64,000 bases of DNA from Bacteroidales bacterium (GTDB lineage Bacteria; Bacteroidota; Bacteroidia; Bacteroidales; UBA6680). Positions 16,833-24,996 of the stretch are shown here, piece by piece. The DNA lies in NCBI GenBank assembly GCA_025210735.1, contig JAOARD010000052.1:62001-126000 (forward strand), written 5' to 3'. Under the pieces are notes generated by a model, which made no database searches, had not been told where the DNA came from, and saw only the letters and a list, made by a program, of their open reading frames with translations. Position 1 is the first letter of the stretch. Every line of letters begins with the position of its first letter. Both the position numbers and the translations under genes were made by a program.

Positions 16833-18055
16833 TTAATGCTTTTCCGGTATCCGTCAAACGACTGCAAAAGAGTATACTCTTTGCTGCTTAGCTCAAAATC
16901 ATCGATAGTACTAAACTGCGTGCTTTCCTGAACTTCAGCAATAGTAAAATGCTCCTCCGGGTAGCCTCTTGATTTAAAGAACTCCGCATTAGGTCTCATA
17001 CCCATTTTAAAGTATATCTGATCTATCTCAGCCTCTTCCTTTGTTACAATACGGGGTTTAACAAGTGTAAACTCTAAGTCTTCAGGTATGGTTATACTGT
17101 TCAGATCAGCTACTATTTCAAACACTTTTAAAATAGCATCTTTTACAAGTAACTGCCCTGTAGAGAGAGCATCACCCTTAATCTGTACGCCTGTTTTACT
17201 ACTGCTATAGCCTCCTTTACCCTGTACCTGCATTGTAAGATCAGTACCACTATAAAGTTTAGTGATCTTTCGTAGCAGCATCTCGTTCACATCTTTGTAT
17301 AGTCCTGTTGATGAGCCCCGGTTCTTATTCTCAATCTTATCAACAGCCATATTCTCAGGAATTGCAGCAACAGAATCGTTACGCAACCTTACAAGCATAT
17401 CCATCAAATCATCAATCTCATCATCCGTCGCATCGGGTGAGTGTTTACCCAGTAGCTTGTCTCTTCCGTCATCTTCGGCAAAGGTTAGCATAAACTCAAA
17501 GTTACCATTAAGACCAACTGCAAGCCAATATGCAACATCTAATAACCCTGTACCGTATGGATTTTCAAGAGTAGGCTCATTCTGTATACATATAAACTTA
17601 TTAGGGTATTCATCCTCTACAATAAGCCCCTGCTTTGCTTTGGTGCTGTATATTCTCAGTTTGCGGTCACTATCAAAACCAAACATCTCAGTAGGTGCAA
17701 GCTCTATTTTTGCAGGTATTGTTTTGCCTTTATACTCCTTGTACTCTGTAATCTCCAACACCGCATAACCGTAGTCACGTGCAGCGAGTACACCACGCAT
17801 AAATTCACGCAGATTAAACTCTGATAGTATCTCACTGAATAACTCGGTACCTTTACCTGTAACCTTTGGTATAAGTTTACATATACCATCTTTATAACCC
17901 TGTACTTCGGGGTATATATCGGGGTGTTTTTCAGTCTTTTTAAACAGATTTATAACAGCCTTTTTACTCTTCAGTACTTCTGAAGGATTAGGCAGTATAT
18001 TTAATGCTTTGGTAAGCTTATGCTTAAGCGTTACCGATTCGTTTATTGTCTTCAT
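16820..18055 (-). CDS. Portal protein (Mu gp29, DUF935)
   Basis: A 411-residue protein of the DUF935 family: GVLAARDYGYAVLEITEY, PNKFICIQNEPTLENPYGTGLLD and DLTMQVQGKGGYSSSKTG are family-typical. It forms the dodecameric portal at the capsid vertex through which DNA is packaged. The gene ends ...SIKKKD with an A9 run immediately before the stop. It lies in the leftward operon gp27-gp28-G-gp29-F and starts four bases after the G gene. Confidence 0.85.
   Translation of the reverse strand: MKTINESVTLKHKLTKALNILPNPSEVLKSKKAVINLFKKTEKHPDIYPEVQGYKDGICKLIPKVTGKGTELFSEILSEFNLREFMRGVLAARDYGYAVLEITEYKEYKGKTIPAKIELAPTEMFGFDSDRKLRIYSTKAKQGLIVEDEYPNKFICIQNEPTLENPYGTGLLDVAYWLAVGLNGNFEFMLTFAEDDGRDKLLGKHSPDATDDEIDDLMDMLVRLRNDSVAAIPENMAVDKIENKNRGSSTGLYKDVNEMLLRKITKLYSGTDLTMQVQGKGGYSSSKTGVQIKGDALSTGQLLVKDAILKVFEIVADLNSITIPEDLEFTLVKPRIVTKEEAEIDQIYFKMGMRPNAEFFKSRGYPEEHFTIAEVQESTQFSTIDDFELSSKEYTLLQSFDGYRKSIKKKD
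16826..16834 (-). promoter_or_regulatory. A9 slippery run at portal/F junction
   Basis: On the minus strand the portal frame reads ATT AAA AAA AAA GAT TAA. The heptamer A AAA AAA is in the correct phase for -1 slippage, after which reading continues AGA TTA AAT GCC into the F frame. The portal stop is six bases downstream. Confidence 0.55.
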
Positions 18056-18059
18056 TTTC

Positions 18060-18491
18060 TTACCCTTTGATTGCTCTGATTAAATATTTCTCTATCTGTC
18101 TGCCATCTGCTGTTGTAATTGCTATGGCTTTACGTTGTGGTAGCTTTGTTCTTGGTTCATCACTCTGATGATACTTCAGGTAATTCATAGCTGTTATATA
18201 CAGCCCTGAATTTGTCTCAAAGTTCAGAGAGCTTTTAAGTAGCCCTGTTCTCTCCAATGGCTTATCTGTATACCCTTGTCTTATTTTCTGTTTTCTGGTA
18301 CTGTTTGCAAGCGGTTTATATGGTATGTTTCCTGCTGTAGAGTTCTCTATATTCAACTTTGCTCGTGACACAAGCAGTTGACCTGTTGAGCGTCTGAATT
18401 GTCTGTTATTCTCAGCTTTACTTATTAATATCTGTTTCTCTTTAAGCTGCTTAATAACGCTATCAATATTGTCTATTCTAACCTCTATCAT
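18060..18491 (-). CDS. Virion morphogenesis protein (Mu G-like)
   Basis: A 143-residue protein of the phage virion morphogenesis family (P2 S/Mu G). It has an N-terminal helical region and family-like SxxPYKPLANSTRKQKIRQG and LERTGLLKSSLNF segments. It is thought to act in tail completion or head-tail joining. Its start overlaps the terminase stop by four bases. Confidence 0.7.
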   Translation of the reverse strand: MIEVRIDNIDSVIKQLKEKQILISKAENNRQFRRSTGQLLVSRAKLNIENSTAGNIPYKPLANSTRKQKIRQGYTDKPLERTGLLKSSLNFETNSGLYITAMNYLKYHQSDEPRTKLPQRKAIAITTADGRQIEKYLIRAIKG

Positions 18492-19882
18492 TTTTGAAAT
18501 CCTTTTAAAAGCTTATTTAAACGACCTTTTAATTTTGCCTTGCGGGTTGTAACCTTTGGTTTATTATAAGGCTTACTGCTTGCTGCCTCACAAGCCAAAG
18601 CAGCACCCCAAAACCAGTCAGCATGTGAGTTTGTCTTATTATTAGTATCTGCTTTAAGACGAATATTACCCGCTGTAGTAACCTCTTTTTTTACACTGTG
18701 AAAATCATCATGTATTGTCTGATCATCCGGTACATTAAATATATGATCCTCTAACCATTTCTTAACTCTGAAAGCCATTGACTCCTTAACCGGGCCTGTA
18801 AATGTTACCCCTTCAATCTTTGACTTTCCATGTCTGAGCTGAAGGTAGTCTGTTAAACCAATTCCCATACCTGTCTGATCAATGCAAATTCTGCGCATAT
18901 TTGGTAACGATGCAAAAGGGTTTATTATCTCCTCTTGTCTCGGAAAATCAGTACCCTCAATAGGTCTAATAAAGCGTGTTATATAGTGCACGCTGCTAAC
19001 CTGCTCTATTACCCATAATAGTGACAGGTTCTTAAATCGACCAATATCAAGTCCGGCATACAGTGTTTTACAATCTTTAAGATCACAGAATGCCAGTAAC
19101 TCAGTGCTTGCATTAGCCTCTAATAGAGCATACGGTATAAAAGTTTCGCTCTCGTCTGCTGCTTCGCACATGAATTGTTGATCCCAAATCGTATCATCTG
19201 CAACCTCCTCTTTAACAGTATCAATATACTCCTGTCTCTCTGTATCGTTTAAAGCTCTGTCTTTTACCTTGTCGGCTAATCCTTGTGCAACAGCCTCTGT
19301 AAATGTTGTTTTGTGGTGGCTCCATCGTACCAGACCCTTTCTGACCTTCTTTAGAAAGGCATAGAACATACTGTTCTTTCCTTTATGAGTAGATATGATT
19401 CTTATAGGATAATCCCAGATCAGTGCAGCGGGCGATGCAGCTTCCCATGTTTCAGCTTCATCCTCCCTTCTGGCGAACTCATCAAGCACCATCTTACCAC
19501 CTTTACCATGGAGCTGTTCAGGAGATGATGACACAGCAGTTATTCTGCAACCATTCTTAAATTCAATACAGTATGTTTTTGCATCCTCTGTAACAGTTTC
19601 ACCGGTTACATCCTTTATTATGAGGTCTAGTGTTGATGCATAGCTTTTACAGTATCTTATATATTCACGAGCGTTAAGATCGTTATTTGAGCTAAACCAT
19701 ACATCATACATGCCATATACACCTGCATCAATAACGTCTTCAAATGATTGTGCATAGGTAATACCTATACGCCTGCTCTTTTCATATATCTTTATTTTGC
19801 TCTCATCCTCTAACCATCTGACCTGATAAGGGAGAAAGCCAAATTTCGCATAATCAATATTCTTACTAATACGTTTTCTCAT
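18488..19882 (-). CDS. Terminase large subunit (Mu gp28)
   Basis: A 464-residue packaging motor. The ATPase half has a Walker A variant EKSRRIGIT (residues 34-42) and Walker B MVLDEFARRED (130-140). The nuclease half shows the acidic GLDIGRFKNLSLLWV strand and later a CIDQTGMG segment and HADWFWGAAL, consistent with an RNase H-like fold. It cuts and packages DNA headful-wise from prophage inserts. Four-base overlap with the small terminase gene. Confidence 0.9.
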   Translation of the reverse strand: MRKRISKNIDYAKFGFLPYQVRWLEDESKIKIYEKSRRIGITYAQSFEDVIDAGVYGMYDVWFSSNNDLNAREYIRYCKSYASTLDLIIKDVTGETVTEDAKTYCIEFKNGCRITAVSSSPEQLHGKGGKMVLDEFARREDEAETWEAASPAALIWDYPIRIISTHKGKNSMFYAFLKKVRKGLVRWSHHKTTFTEAVAQGLADKVKDRALNDTERQEYIDTVKEEVADDTIWDQQFMCEAADESETFIPYALLEANASTELLAFCDLKDCKTLYAGLDIGRFKNLSLLWVIEQVSSVHYITRFIRPIEGTDFPRQEEIINPFASLPNMRRICIDQTGMGIGLTDYLQLRHGKSKIEGVTFTGPVKESMAFRVKKWLEDHIFNVPDDQTIHDDFHSVKKEVTTAGNIRLKADTNNKTNSHADWFWGAALACEAASSKPYNKPKVTTRKAKLKGRLNKLLKGFQK

Positions 19883-20292
19883 AACTTTTTACCAAACATG
19901 TTTTCAAATGCCTTTATGGTACTATCTGATACATCTCCTTTGTCTCCGTCAGCTTCCTTAGGCTCCTCTTTTCTCTCCTCTTCTGCGAATTTAAAATATA
20001 ACTTATTGAGTTTATCGTAGTTATTAAGGGTTTGAGGGCTTACCTTTTTGTTCTCTTCCAGAGCATCCTCAATTGATTTTCCAAGCCTATTGATAATACG
20101 TTTAACCCTCTCTTTCTGATCGGCTTTAAACATACTGTACTGCTCTCTTTCCACCTCCCAGTTACCCTCTTTACCCCATTTTATAAGAGTACGGACACTT
20201 ACAGGTACCTGAGTTGCAACATCTTCATATGTAAGTTGATCCTCAACATAGTGGGTTTTTGCCTTGTCGTGATATAGTGTTTTTTTACTCAT
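19879..20292 (-). CDS. Small terminase-like protein (DUF1804, Mu gp27)
   Basis: A 137-residue protein. The N-terminal HTH (LTYEDVATQVPVSVRTLIKWGKEGNW) is that of DUF1804, the Mu gp27 family, taken to be the small terminase subunit that recognises packaging sites. Its C-terminal third is acidic (EERKEEPKEADGDKGD). First gene of the leftward late operon. Confidence 0.8.
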   Translation of the reverse strand: MSKKTLYHDKAKTHYVEDQLTYEDVATQVPVSVRTLIKWGKEGNWEVEREQYSMFKADQKERVKRIINRLGKSIEDALEENKKVSPQTLNNYDKLNKLYFKFAEEERKEEPKEADGDKGDVSDSTIKAFENMFGKKL

Positions 20293-20313
20293 TGAATCTG
20301 TTTTTAACTATTG

Positions 20314-20388
20314 CAAATATACCCCTGTACGAAGCTCTATTTTAGTGTATTATTGAAGAAAGAGACAATATAATACTGTATACTTTTG
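20314..20388. promoter_or_regulatory. Divergent late promoter region
   Basis: A leftward -7 box reads TATATTTG on the minus strand (CAAATATA at 20314-20321), preceded by GGGG. A rightward -7 box TACTTTTG lies at 20381-20388. The 11-bp minus-strand word GGGGTATATTT (20315-20325) recurs at 34600-34610 before the right-end HTH gene, hinting at a common activator. Confidence 0.5.
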
Positions 20389-20416
20389 GATATCGAAATC
20401 AATAAAAAACACAGAT

Positions 20417-21331
20417 ATGATTTTACGACTATTTACCTCTGGTACACATAAAGGTTTAACCTTCAGTAATGACAATATTGATGGTATATATAATAAGACT
20501 ACTACCGGAAATATAGAGAAGATACCAGTTGTACTGGGGCATCCTAAAAATGATCTGCCTGTTGTTGGGTGGGTAAAAAAGACAGCACTAAAGCTGTACG
20601 ATGAGAAAGGTAAAAAAAGCATAGGCTTTGAGAGAGCTGATGCAGAGTTTAGCGAAGAGAGTATTGATGCTTTAAAAGAGCTTAAGCGAGACAAGATCAG
20701 TGTACGCCTTAAAGATGGAGCAATAACGCATATAGGCATGGTAAAGAATCCTGCTGTAGAGGAGAATGCATATCAGGAGTTCTCAGAAGAGGGTGAACTC
20801 TTTTTTAATGCTGTTAATGACTTCTCATTCAAAGAGCCATCTATGGTAGATACAGTACTGGACTTTTTGCAGAGTGTGGTAAACGGCAATAACAACATTA
20901 ATAATAATAACAATCAAAAACCGGATAAGAAGATGACGGAAAAAGAGAAAGAGCTTGAAGCAAAAAACAAAGAGCTACAGGAGAAACTTGACAAGAAGGA
21001 GAAACAGGCACATGAAGATGCTCAAAAAGAGAAGGTAGATGCCTTTAAAGAGGAGTTCTCAAAGGAGGAGTACAAAGGTAAAGTTGACTTTGCTCAGGTG
21101 CTCAGAATAGCAAAAGTTCTGGCAGGAGTAAAAGAGCCTTTAGAGTTTGAGAAAGAGGGCGAGACGGTAAAGAAAACGGCTATAAATGAGTTCTCAGCAG
21201 TATTAAAGTCTCTTGTAGCAAAACCTTCAAAAAAGGTAATACAGGGCAGTGTAACACAATTCTCTAAAGGAGATGGTGATGAGGGCACATCGGGTGTAGA
21301 TGAGCTAAGAGATAAATTTTCAAACCTTTAA
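20417..21331 (+). CDS. Prohead protease/scaffold (Mu I-like)
   Basis: A 304-residue protein. The N-terminal half (to about residue 130) resembles the Mu I protease domain (IPVVLGHPKNDLPVVGWV, LKDGAITHIGMVKNPAV). A Gln/Asn-rich linker follows, then a Lys/Glu-rich coiled-coil scaffold. In Mu the scaffold is also made alone from an internal start. Here an in-frame ATG at 20933 (residue 173, MTEKEKELEAK) stands exactly at the linker/scaffold boundary and could play that role. First gene of the rightward late operon. Confidence 0.8.
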   Translation: MILRLFTSGTHKGLTFSNDNIDGIYNKTTTGNIEKIPVVLGHPKNDLPVVGWVKKTALKLYDEKGKKSIGFERADAEFSEESIDALKELKRDKISVRLKDGAITHIGMVKNPAVEENAYQEFSEEGELFFNAVNDFSFKEPSMVDTVLDFLQSVVNGNNNINNNNNQKPDKKMTEKEKELEAKNKELQEKLDKKEKQAHEDAQKEKVDAFKEEFSKEEYKGKVDFAQVLRIAKVLAGVKEPLEFEKEGETVKKTAINEFSAVLKSLVAKPSKKVIQGSVTQFSKGDGDEGTSGVDELRDKFSNL

Positions 21332-21343
21332 TAATATATAAGT

Positions 21344-22264
21344 ATGTTACTACAACAAATAGCAGCAAACGATGCAACAACAAAGGAGGTATTAGACAGG
21401 GTTTTAGAATATTCTCCGCTACTGCGCAATCATGTGCAGTTCTATTCTAAGCCCGGAGATAGTTCAACAGGTAGAAAACAGCAAGGAGCTTTTACAGCTT
21501 CCAGTCGTAATCTTGATAACAAATATCCTGAGAAGATTGGTAAACCTGAATGGGTAACAGCAACACGTAAATTTATTGGTGATACAGTAAAAATAGATGT
21601 TGCAAGAGAGCGTATGGGCTTTGACATCGCCTCAGAGACAATGTCTCAACTGCTACGTACAGCACCGGGAATAGCAACACGCTTTCATAAACTACTGATA
21701 TCTGGTGATCCTTCCAAAGACTCTGAAGCTTTTAGAGGTTTAGGAGTTATGGCAAAAGCTTCTCAGACAACCAAATTGGCTACTAATGGTATGCAGGTTC
21801 TTACAGGTAATAGTGATGATGCAAAGAGTTCACAACAGGCGTTTTTAGAGGCTATTGATTATATAATAGCAACAACAAAAGGTATAAATAAGGTGGTTAT
21901 CGGTAATGGTAAGACCATTGCGAGACTTGGCACAATTGCAAGAGAGTATATCAAACATACAAAAGACTCTTTCGGGAAGCCTATTGTGCTATATAACAAT
22001 ATACCTCTTATCAATATTGAGGATTCAGGAGACACTATTATACCATTTGCAGAATCGTGCGGAACCTCAAACGATTGTGCCTCTCTATACTGCACCTCTT
22101 TTGAAGAGGAGGCGGGTTTAAGTTTCCTTACTACTGAGGATGGTTTTAAGGTATATGATCCTTCACGAGTAAGTAACTTCTATGAGACAATGGTAGAACT
22201 CATTGCCGACTCTGCACTGTTCAGAGATGAAGCAGTATCACGTCTGGCAGGTATTAAGATTTAA
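21344..22264 (+). CDS. Major capsid protein (Mu T-like)
   Basis: A 306-residue protein with the Mu major head subunit order: an N-terminal VLEYSPLLRNHVQF region, a central PGIATRFHKLLISGDPSKDSEAFRGLGV stretch, and a C-terminal HK97-like part ending VELIADSALFRDEAVSRLAGI. It follows the protease/scaffold after 12 bp, the classic capsid gene order. Confidence 0.85.
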   Translation: MLLQQIAANDATTKEVLDRVLEYSPLLRNHVQFYSKPGDSSTGRKQQGAFTASSRNLDNKYPEKIGKPEWVTATRKFIGDTVKIDVARERMGFDIASETMSQLLRTAPGIATRFHKLLISGDPSKDSEAFRGLGVMAKASQTTKLATNGMQVLTGNSDDAKSSQQAFLEAIDYIIATTKGINKVVIGNGKTIARLGTIAREYIKHTKDSFGKPIVLYNNIPLINIEDSGDTIIPFAESCGTSNDCASLYCTSFEEEAGLSFLTTEDGFKVYDPSRVSNFYETMVELIADSALFRDEAVSRLAGIKI

Positions 22265-22268
22265 GGTT

Positions 22269-22478
22269 ATGGGCAGAATAGACATAATTGTTTTAGGGTT
22301 AAATCGCTCAGTTGTTACCGATAAGGTAACGGCTGAGCAAGCTGCCAGAAGTGTTGCAGAGGAGATGAATTTTAACATGTCTGATAAGGAGCTTAAAGAG
22401 GCAGTTAAGAGATATCAATCTGATAAACCAAAAAAGAGCCATACAGACGATAACTCACAACAAAAGGAGATACACTAA
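22269..22478 (+). CDS. Small protein downstream of capsid
   Basis: A 69-residue protein starting MGRIDIIVLGLNRSVVTDKVTAEQAARSVAEEM. It has a short beta-strand then a helix-rich region and a Lys-rich C-terminus (DKPKKSHTDDN). Similar small genes lie between capsid and gp36 in Mu-like phages. The role is unknown. The ATG at 22269 is five bases after the capsid stop. Confidence 0.6.
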   Translation: MGRIDIIVLGLNRSVVTDKVTAEQAARSVAEEMNFNMSDKELKEAVKRYQSDKPKKSHTDDNSQQKEIH

Positions 22479-22563
22479 ACGTATTCTTTTTTAAACGGTT
22501 TTGAACGCTTTTAAACGGGTATTAAACGGTATACGATACAGAGTAAGAATATAAAAAACATAA
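22479..22563. repeat. TTTAAACG-type word cluster between late genes
   Basis: Four close words (TTTAAACGG, TTTTGAACGC, TTTTAAACGGG, TATTAAACGG) lie within about 45 bp. Related clusters sit at the left end (8541-8630) and between sheath and tube (26222-26245). Function unknown. Confidence 0.45.
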
Positions 22564-22569
22564 GTGGAT

Positions 22570-23007
22570 ATGATTTATACAACAGAGCAGGGGTTTAAAA
22601 CGCATGTAGGTAATGAGTTTTTTGAGGTTTATTGCACCAATGAGGATGGTACAACAGACAATAAGGCAATAGAGGATATAAACAAAGATGCTGTTAGTGA
22701 AATAGAGTTGTATCTGAGAGGGGTTTACCCGCTACCTCTGCAAGAACCTGACAGAATAGTAACAGTTCTGACCTGTGATATAATGAAATTCCGCTTTTAC
22801 AAGAAACGGGATGAAGCAAATATACCGGATAATATTGTAGCTCTGTATAAGGGATCATTAAAGACATTAGAGAAGATAAAGAGCAGAAGCCTTGTACTTA
22901 AAATGCCTGAAGAGTCGCAAACAGATAACCCGGTAAAAAAATCAAGAATAAAATACACTACCTCATCACGCAAATTTGGTGCAGGATTTACAGGCTATTT
23001 AAAATGA
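22570..23007 (+). CDS. Mu gp36-like head completion protein (DUF1320)
   Basis: A 145-residue protein of DUF1320 type: AVSEIELYLRGVYPLP and TCDIMKFRFYKKRDEANIPDNIVALY are typical. It lies at the head-tail interface in Mu-like phages. A GTG at 22564 could add two residues; ATG at 22570 is preferred. The stop overlaps the next ATG (ATGA). Confidence 0.8.
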   Translation: MIYTTEQGFKTHVGNEFFEVYCTNEDGTTDNKAIEDINKDAVSEIELYLRGVYPLPLQEPDRIVTVLTCDIMKFRFYKKRDEANIPDNIVALYKGSLKTLEKIKSRSLVLKMPEESQTDNPVKKSRIKYTTSSRKFGAGFTGYLK

Positions 23008-23168
23008 CAAATAAGGATATAATAAGTGCAATAATATCTGCTATAGGTGCAGGCATAAGCTGGCAGGATGTACATACAATACTCTCTATAACTGCAACAC
23101 TTGTAGCCATAATAGCGGGTATATACTCAATAATGGTAAATAGAAATAAACTAAAAGAGAAGCAATGA
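23004..23168 (+). CDS. Small holin-like membrane protein (54 aa)
   Basis: A short gene coupled on both sides by ATGA overlaps. It encodes MTNKDIISAIISAIGAG...SITATLVAIIAGIYSIMVNRNKLKEKQ: a hydrophobic helix and a basic C-terminal tail. Size, topology and position directly before the endolysin argue for a holin or pinholin. Confidence 0.65.
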   Translation: MTNKDIISAIISAIGAGISWQDVHTILSITATLVAIIAGIYSIMVNRNKLKEKQ

Positions 23169-23593
23169 ATAACGACATGGTAAAACTGGCTCTTAGTCAG
23201 TATGGTATCAAAGAGATACCCGGATCAGTAGATAACCCTCAGGTAGTAAAATATTTCTCAGAGATCGGTCACTCATGGGTTAAAGACGATGAGACGGCAT
23301 GGTGCTCGGCGTTTGTTAACTGGGTTGCAAAGCAGTCAGGATATGAGTACACAGCAAAGTTAAATGCACGTTCCTGGTTAAATGCAGGCGTAGAGGTATC
23401 AACTCCTCAGATTGGAGATATAGCGGTGTTCTGGCGTAAAGGCAGACACAGTGCATACGGACATGTGGCAATCTATATAAATGAGGATAGTAACAATGTA
23501 TACGTACTGGGTGGCAATCAGAGCAATCAGGTATGTATACAAGCATATCCAAAAAGCAGATTACTGCAATACAGAAGATTAAACAGAATATAA
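23165..23593 (+). CDS. CHAP-like endolysin (TIGR02594 type)
   Basis: A 142-residue cell-wall hydrolase. The catalytic Cys is in DETAWCSAFVNWVA, and the His-containing segment is YGHVAIYI, followed by GGNQSNQVCI. This Cys-His arrangement is that of TIGR02594/CHAP-like amidases. It has no signal peptide and relies on the upstream holin for release. Confidence 0.85.
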   Translation: MNNDMVKLALSQYGIKEIPGSVDNPQVVKYFSEIGHSWVKDDETAWCSAFVNWVAKQSGYEYTAKLNARSWLNAGVEVSTPQIGDIAVFWRKGRHSAYGHVAIYINEDSNNVYVLGGNQSNQVCIQAYPKSRLLQYRRLNRI

Positions 23594-23612
23594 ACCTTTT
23601 AAAATAAGTATA

Positions 23613-24281
23613 ATGACAGATCGTATATTCAAAAACTGGAAAACTACACTACTGGGAGCAGTACTAATATTAACAGGCTTTGTTCTTGTATTCTTTGATA
23701 AGGCAACACTTACAGGTTTAGCAGCTTTCTTTGCCTCTGCAATGCCTCTGTTTTTTGCTAAAGATAAGATTAAAGAGAATTTTAAAGGTAAATCAAATGT
23801 ACCAGTAGTGATATTGCTGCTTACTGGTACCATGATGATGTCAAGCTGCGCAACATCACGCAGTACCAATGTACAAACTAAGGAGACTATAAGAGTTGAT
23901 ACACTTGTAAAACATGTACCTGTTCATATTACAAAGGTTATACAGCATACAGATACATTAATACAAAAAGGTGATACGATTATTATATATAAAGATCGTG
24001 AGAACATAATAAATACACCTCCTCTGATTCTTGAAAATGAGTTTGCAAAGGCTACAGCCGGAGTAAAGAACAACAAGCCATATTTAGAGCTACAGGCTAA
24101 AGAGGTTAAAATTGATACCACTGTATATCTTAAACAGATAGAGGTGCTAAAAGAGCAGATAAAGGAGTATAAAGAGACAAAAACCATCACAAAACCATGG
24201 TGGCGTAATGAGTGGTTTATACTCTTTATAATCATTGCTTCTATAAGCACACTGTTTATACTTAAAAGGGTATTCCGATGA
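23613..24281 (+). CDS. Probable unimolecular spanin with N-terminal membrane domain
   Basis: A 222-residue protein. Two hydrophobic segments lie near the N-terminus (about residues 11-30 and 34-48). A lipobox-like sequence VILLLTGTMMMSSC follows (Cys near residue 81), then a periplasmic-length helical region with Lys/Glu repeats, and a C-terminal membrane helix (FILFIIIASISTLFIL) ending in RVFR. Lipid anchor plus C-terminal helix is the design of unimolecular spanins, which fuse inner and outer membranes at lysis. An internal ATG at MPLFFAKDK could make a shorter lipoprotein form. The fused N-terminal holin-like domain is unusual. Confidence 0.6.
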   Translation: MTDRIFKNWKTTLLGAVLILTGFVLVFFDKATLTGLAAFFASAMPLFFAKDKIKENFKGKSNVPVVILLLTGTMMMSSCATSRSTNVQTKETIRVDTLVKHVPVHITKVIQHTDTLIQKGDTIIIYKDRENIINTPPLILENEFAKATAGVKNNKPYLELQAKEVKIDTTVYLKQIEVLKEQIKEYKETKTITKPWWRNEWFILFIIIASISTLFILKRVFR

Positions 24282-24703
24282 TTCAGGATTTTGAGGATAC
24301 TATAATAGATACTTTAAAGGATGTTGTTAACGGATCAGTGAAAGCGTACCCTCAAAACCCGAACAAGTACTTTTTACAGTCTGCTGTTGGTGAGGTTCTG
24401 GTACGTTACGCAGGACGGGCTCCAAAAGAGACTGATCTGGCAGGTACACTGATCAGGCAGGAGTACATATTTGAGATAGTATTTGTCTACAGGAATCTAA
24501 GAGGCGATAAAGGAATATATACAGCCCTGAATAAAGCATATGAGACATTACAGGGTGCTCAGGTGGCAGAGAGTGCAAAGCCTTTAGAGTTTAACGATGA
24601 GCGGTTTTTAGATGAGAACAACGGAGTGTGGCAGTTCGGGCAGAAGTGGAAGTTTATAAACTCAGAAATAAATACTATAAAAGATGGCTACTCTGAAGTT
24701 TAA
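24278..24703 (+). CDS. Mu gp37-like protein (DUF1834)
   Basis: A 141-residue protein beginning MIQDFEDTIIDTLKDVV with the DUF1834 pattern (RAPKETDLAGTLIRQEYIFEIVFVYRNL). In Mu this protein acts in tail assembly or head-tail connection. Four-base overlap with the spanin gene, 20-base overlap with the next gene. Confidence 0.75.
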   Translation: MIQDFEDTIIDTLKDVVNGSVKAYPQNPNKYFLQSAVGEVLVRYAGRAPKETDLAGTLIRQEYIFEIVFVYRNLRGDKGIYTALNKAYETLQGAQVAESAKPLEFNDERFLDENNGVWQFGQKWKFINSEINTIKDGYSEV

Positions 24704-24992
24704 GCAAAGTGGAGAACCTGACGTACAGCAGCAGTTAGATATACTATTTAACACACAGATGTACTCTGTACCTTTTCGTGAGAATCTTGGTTTAGATGCA
24801 CCTGCTCTTTTAGACAGTGCATCTGACCTTGATATTAAGACATCTGTAATAGATCAGGTTACTACATATATAAAAGAGATAGACCTTAAAAAGGTTGAGG
24901 TTGTAAGTGATGGTGTAGGACGCAAAAAAGTGATTATAACCTACAAATACAGCAACCTGATAAATACAAAAGAATTAACCATTAATAACTAA
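24684..24992 (+). CDS. Possible gp25-like baseplate wedge protein
   Basis: A 102-residue protein with QQQLDILFNTQMYSVPFRENLGLDAP, then a helix and a terminal beta-strand (RKKVIITYKYSN). The pattern resembles GpW/gp25 proteins (LxTxxGExPxxPxFG then helix). This gene is expected between the spike and J genes but is absent there, and this one lies before the sheath. I would not exclude another identity. Confidence 0.45.
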   Translation: MATLKFKQSGEPDVQQQLDILFNTQMYSVPFRENLGLDAPALLDSASDLDIKTSVIDQVTTYIKEIDLKKVEVVSDGVGRKKVIITYKYSNLINTKELTINN

Positions 24993-24996
24993 TAAC

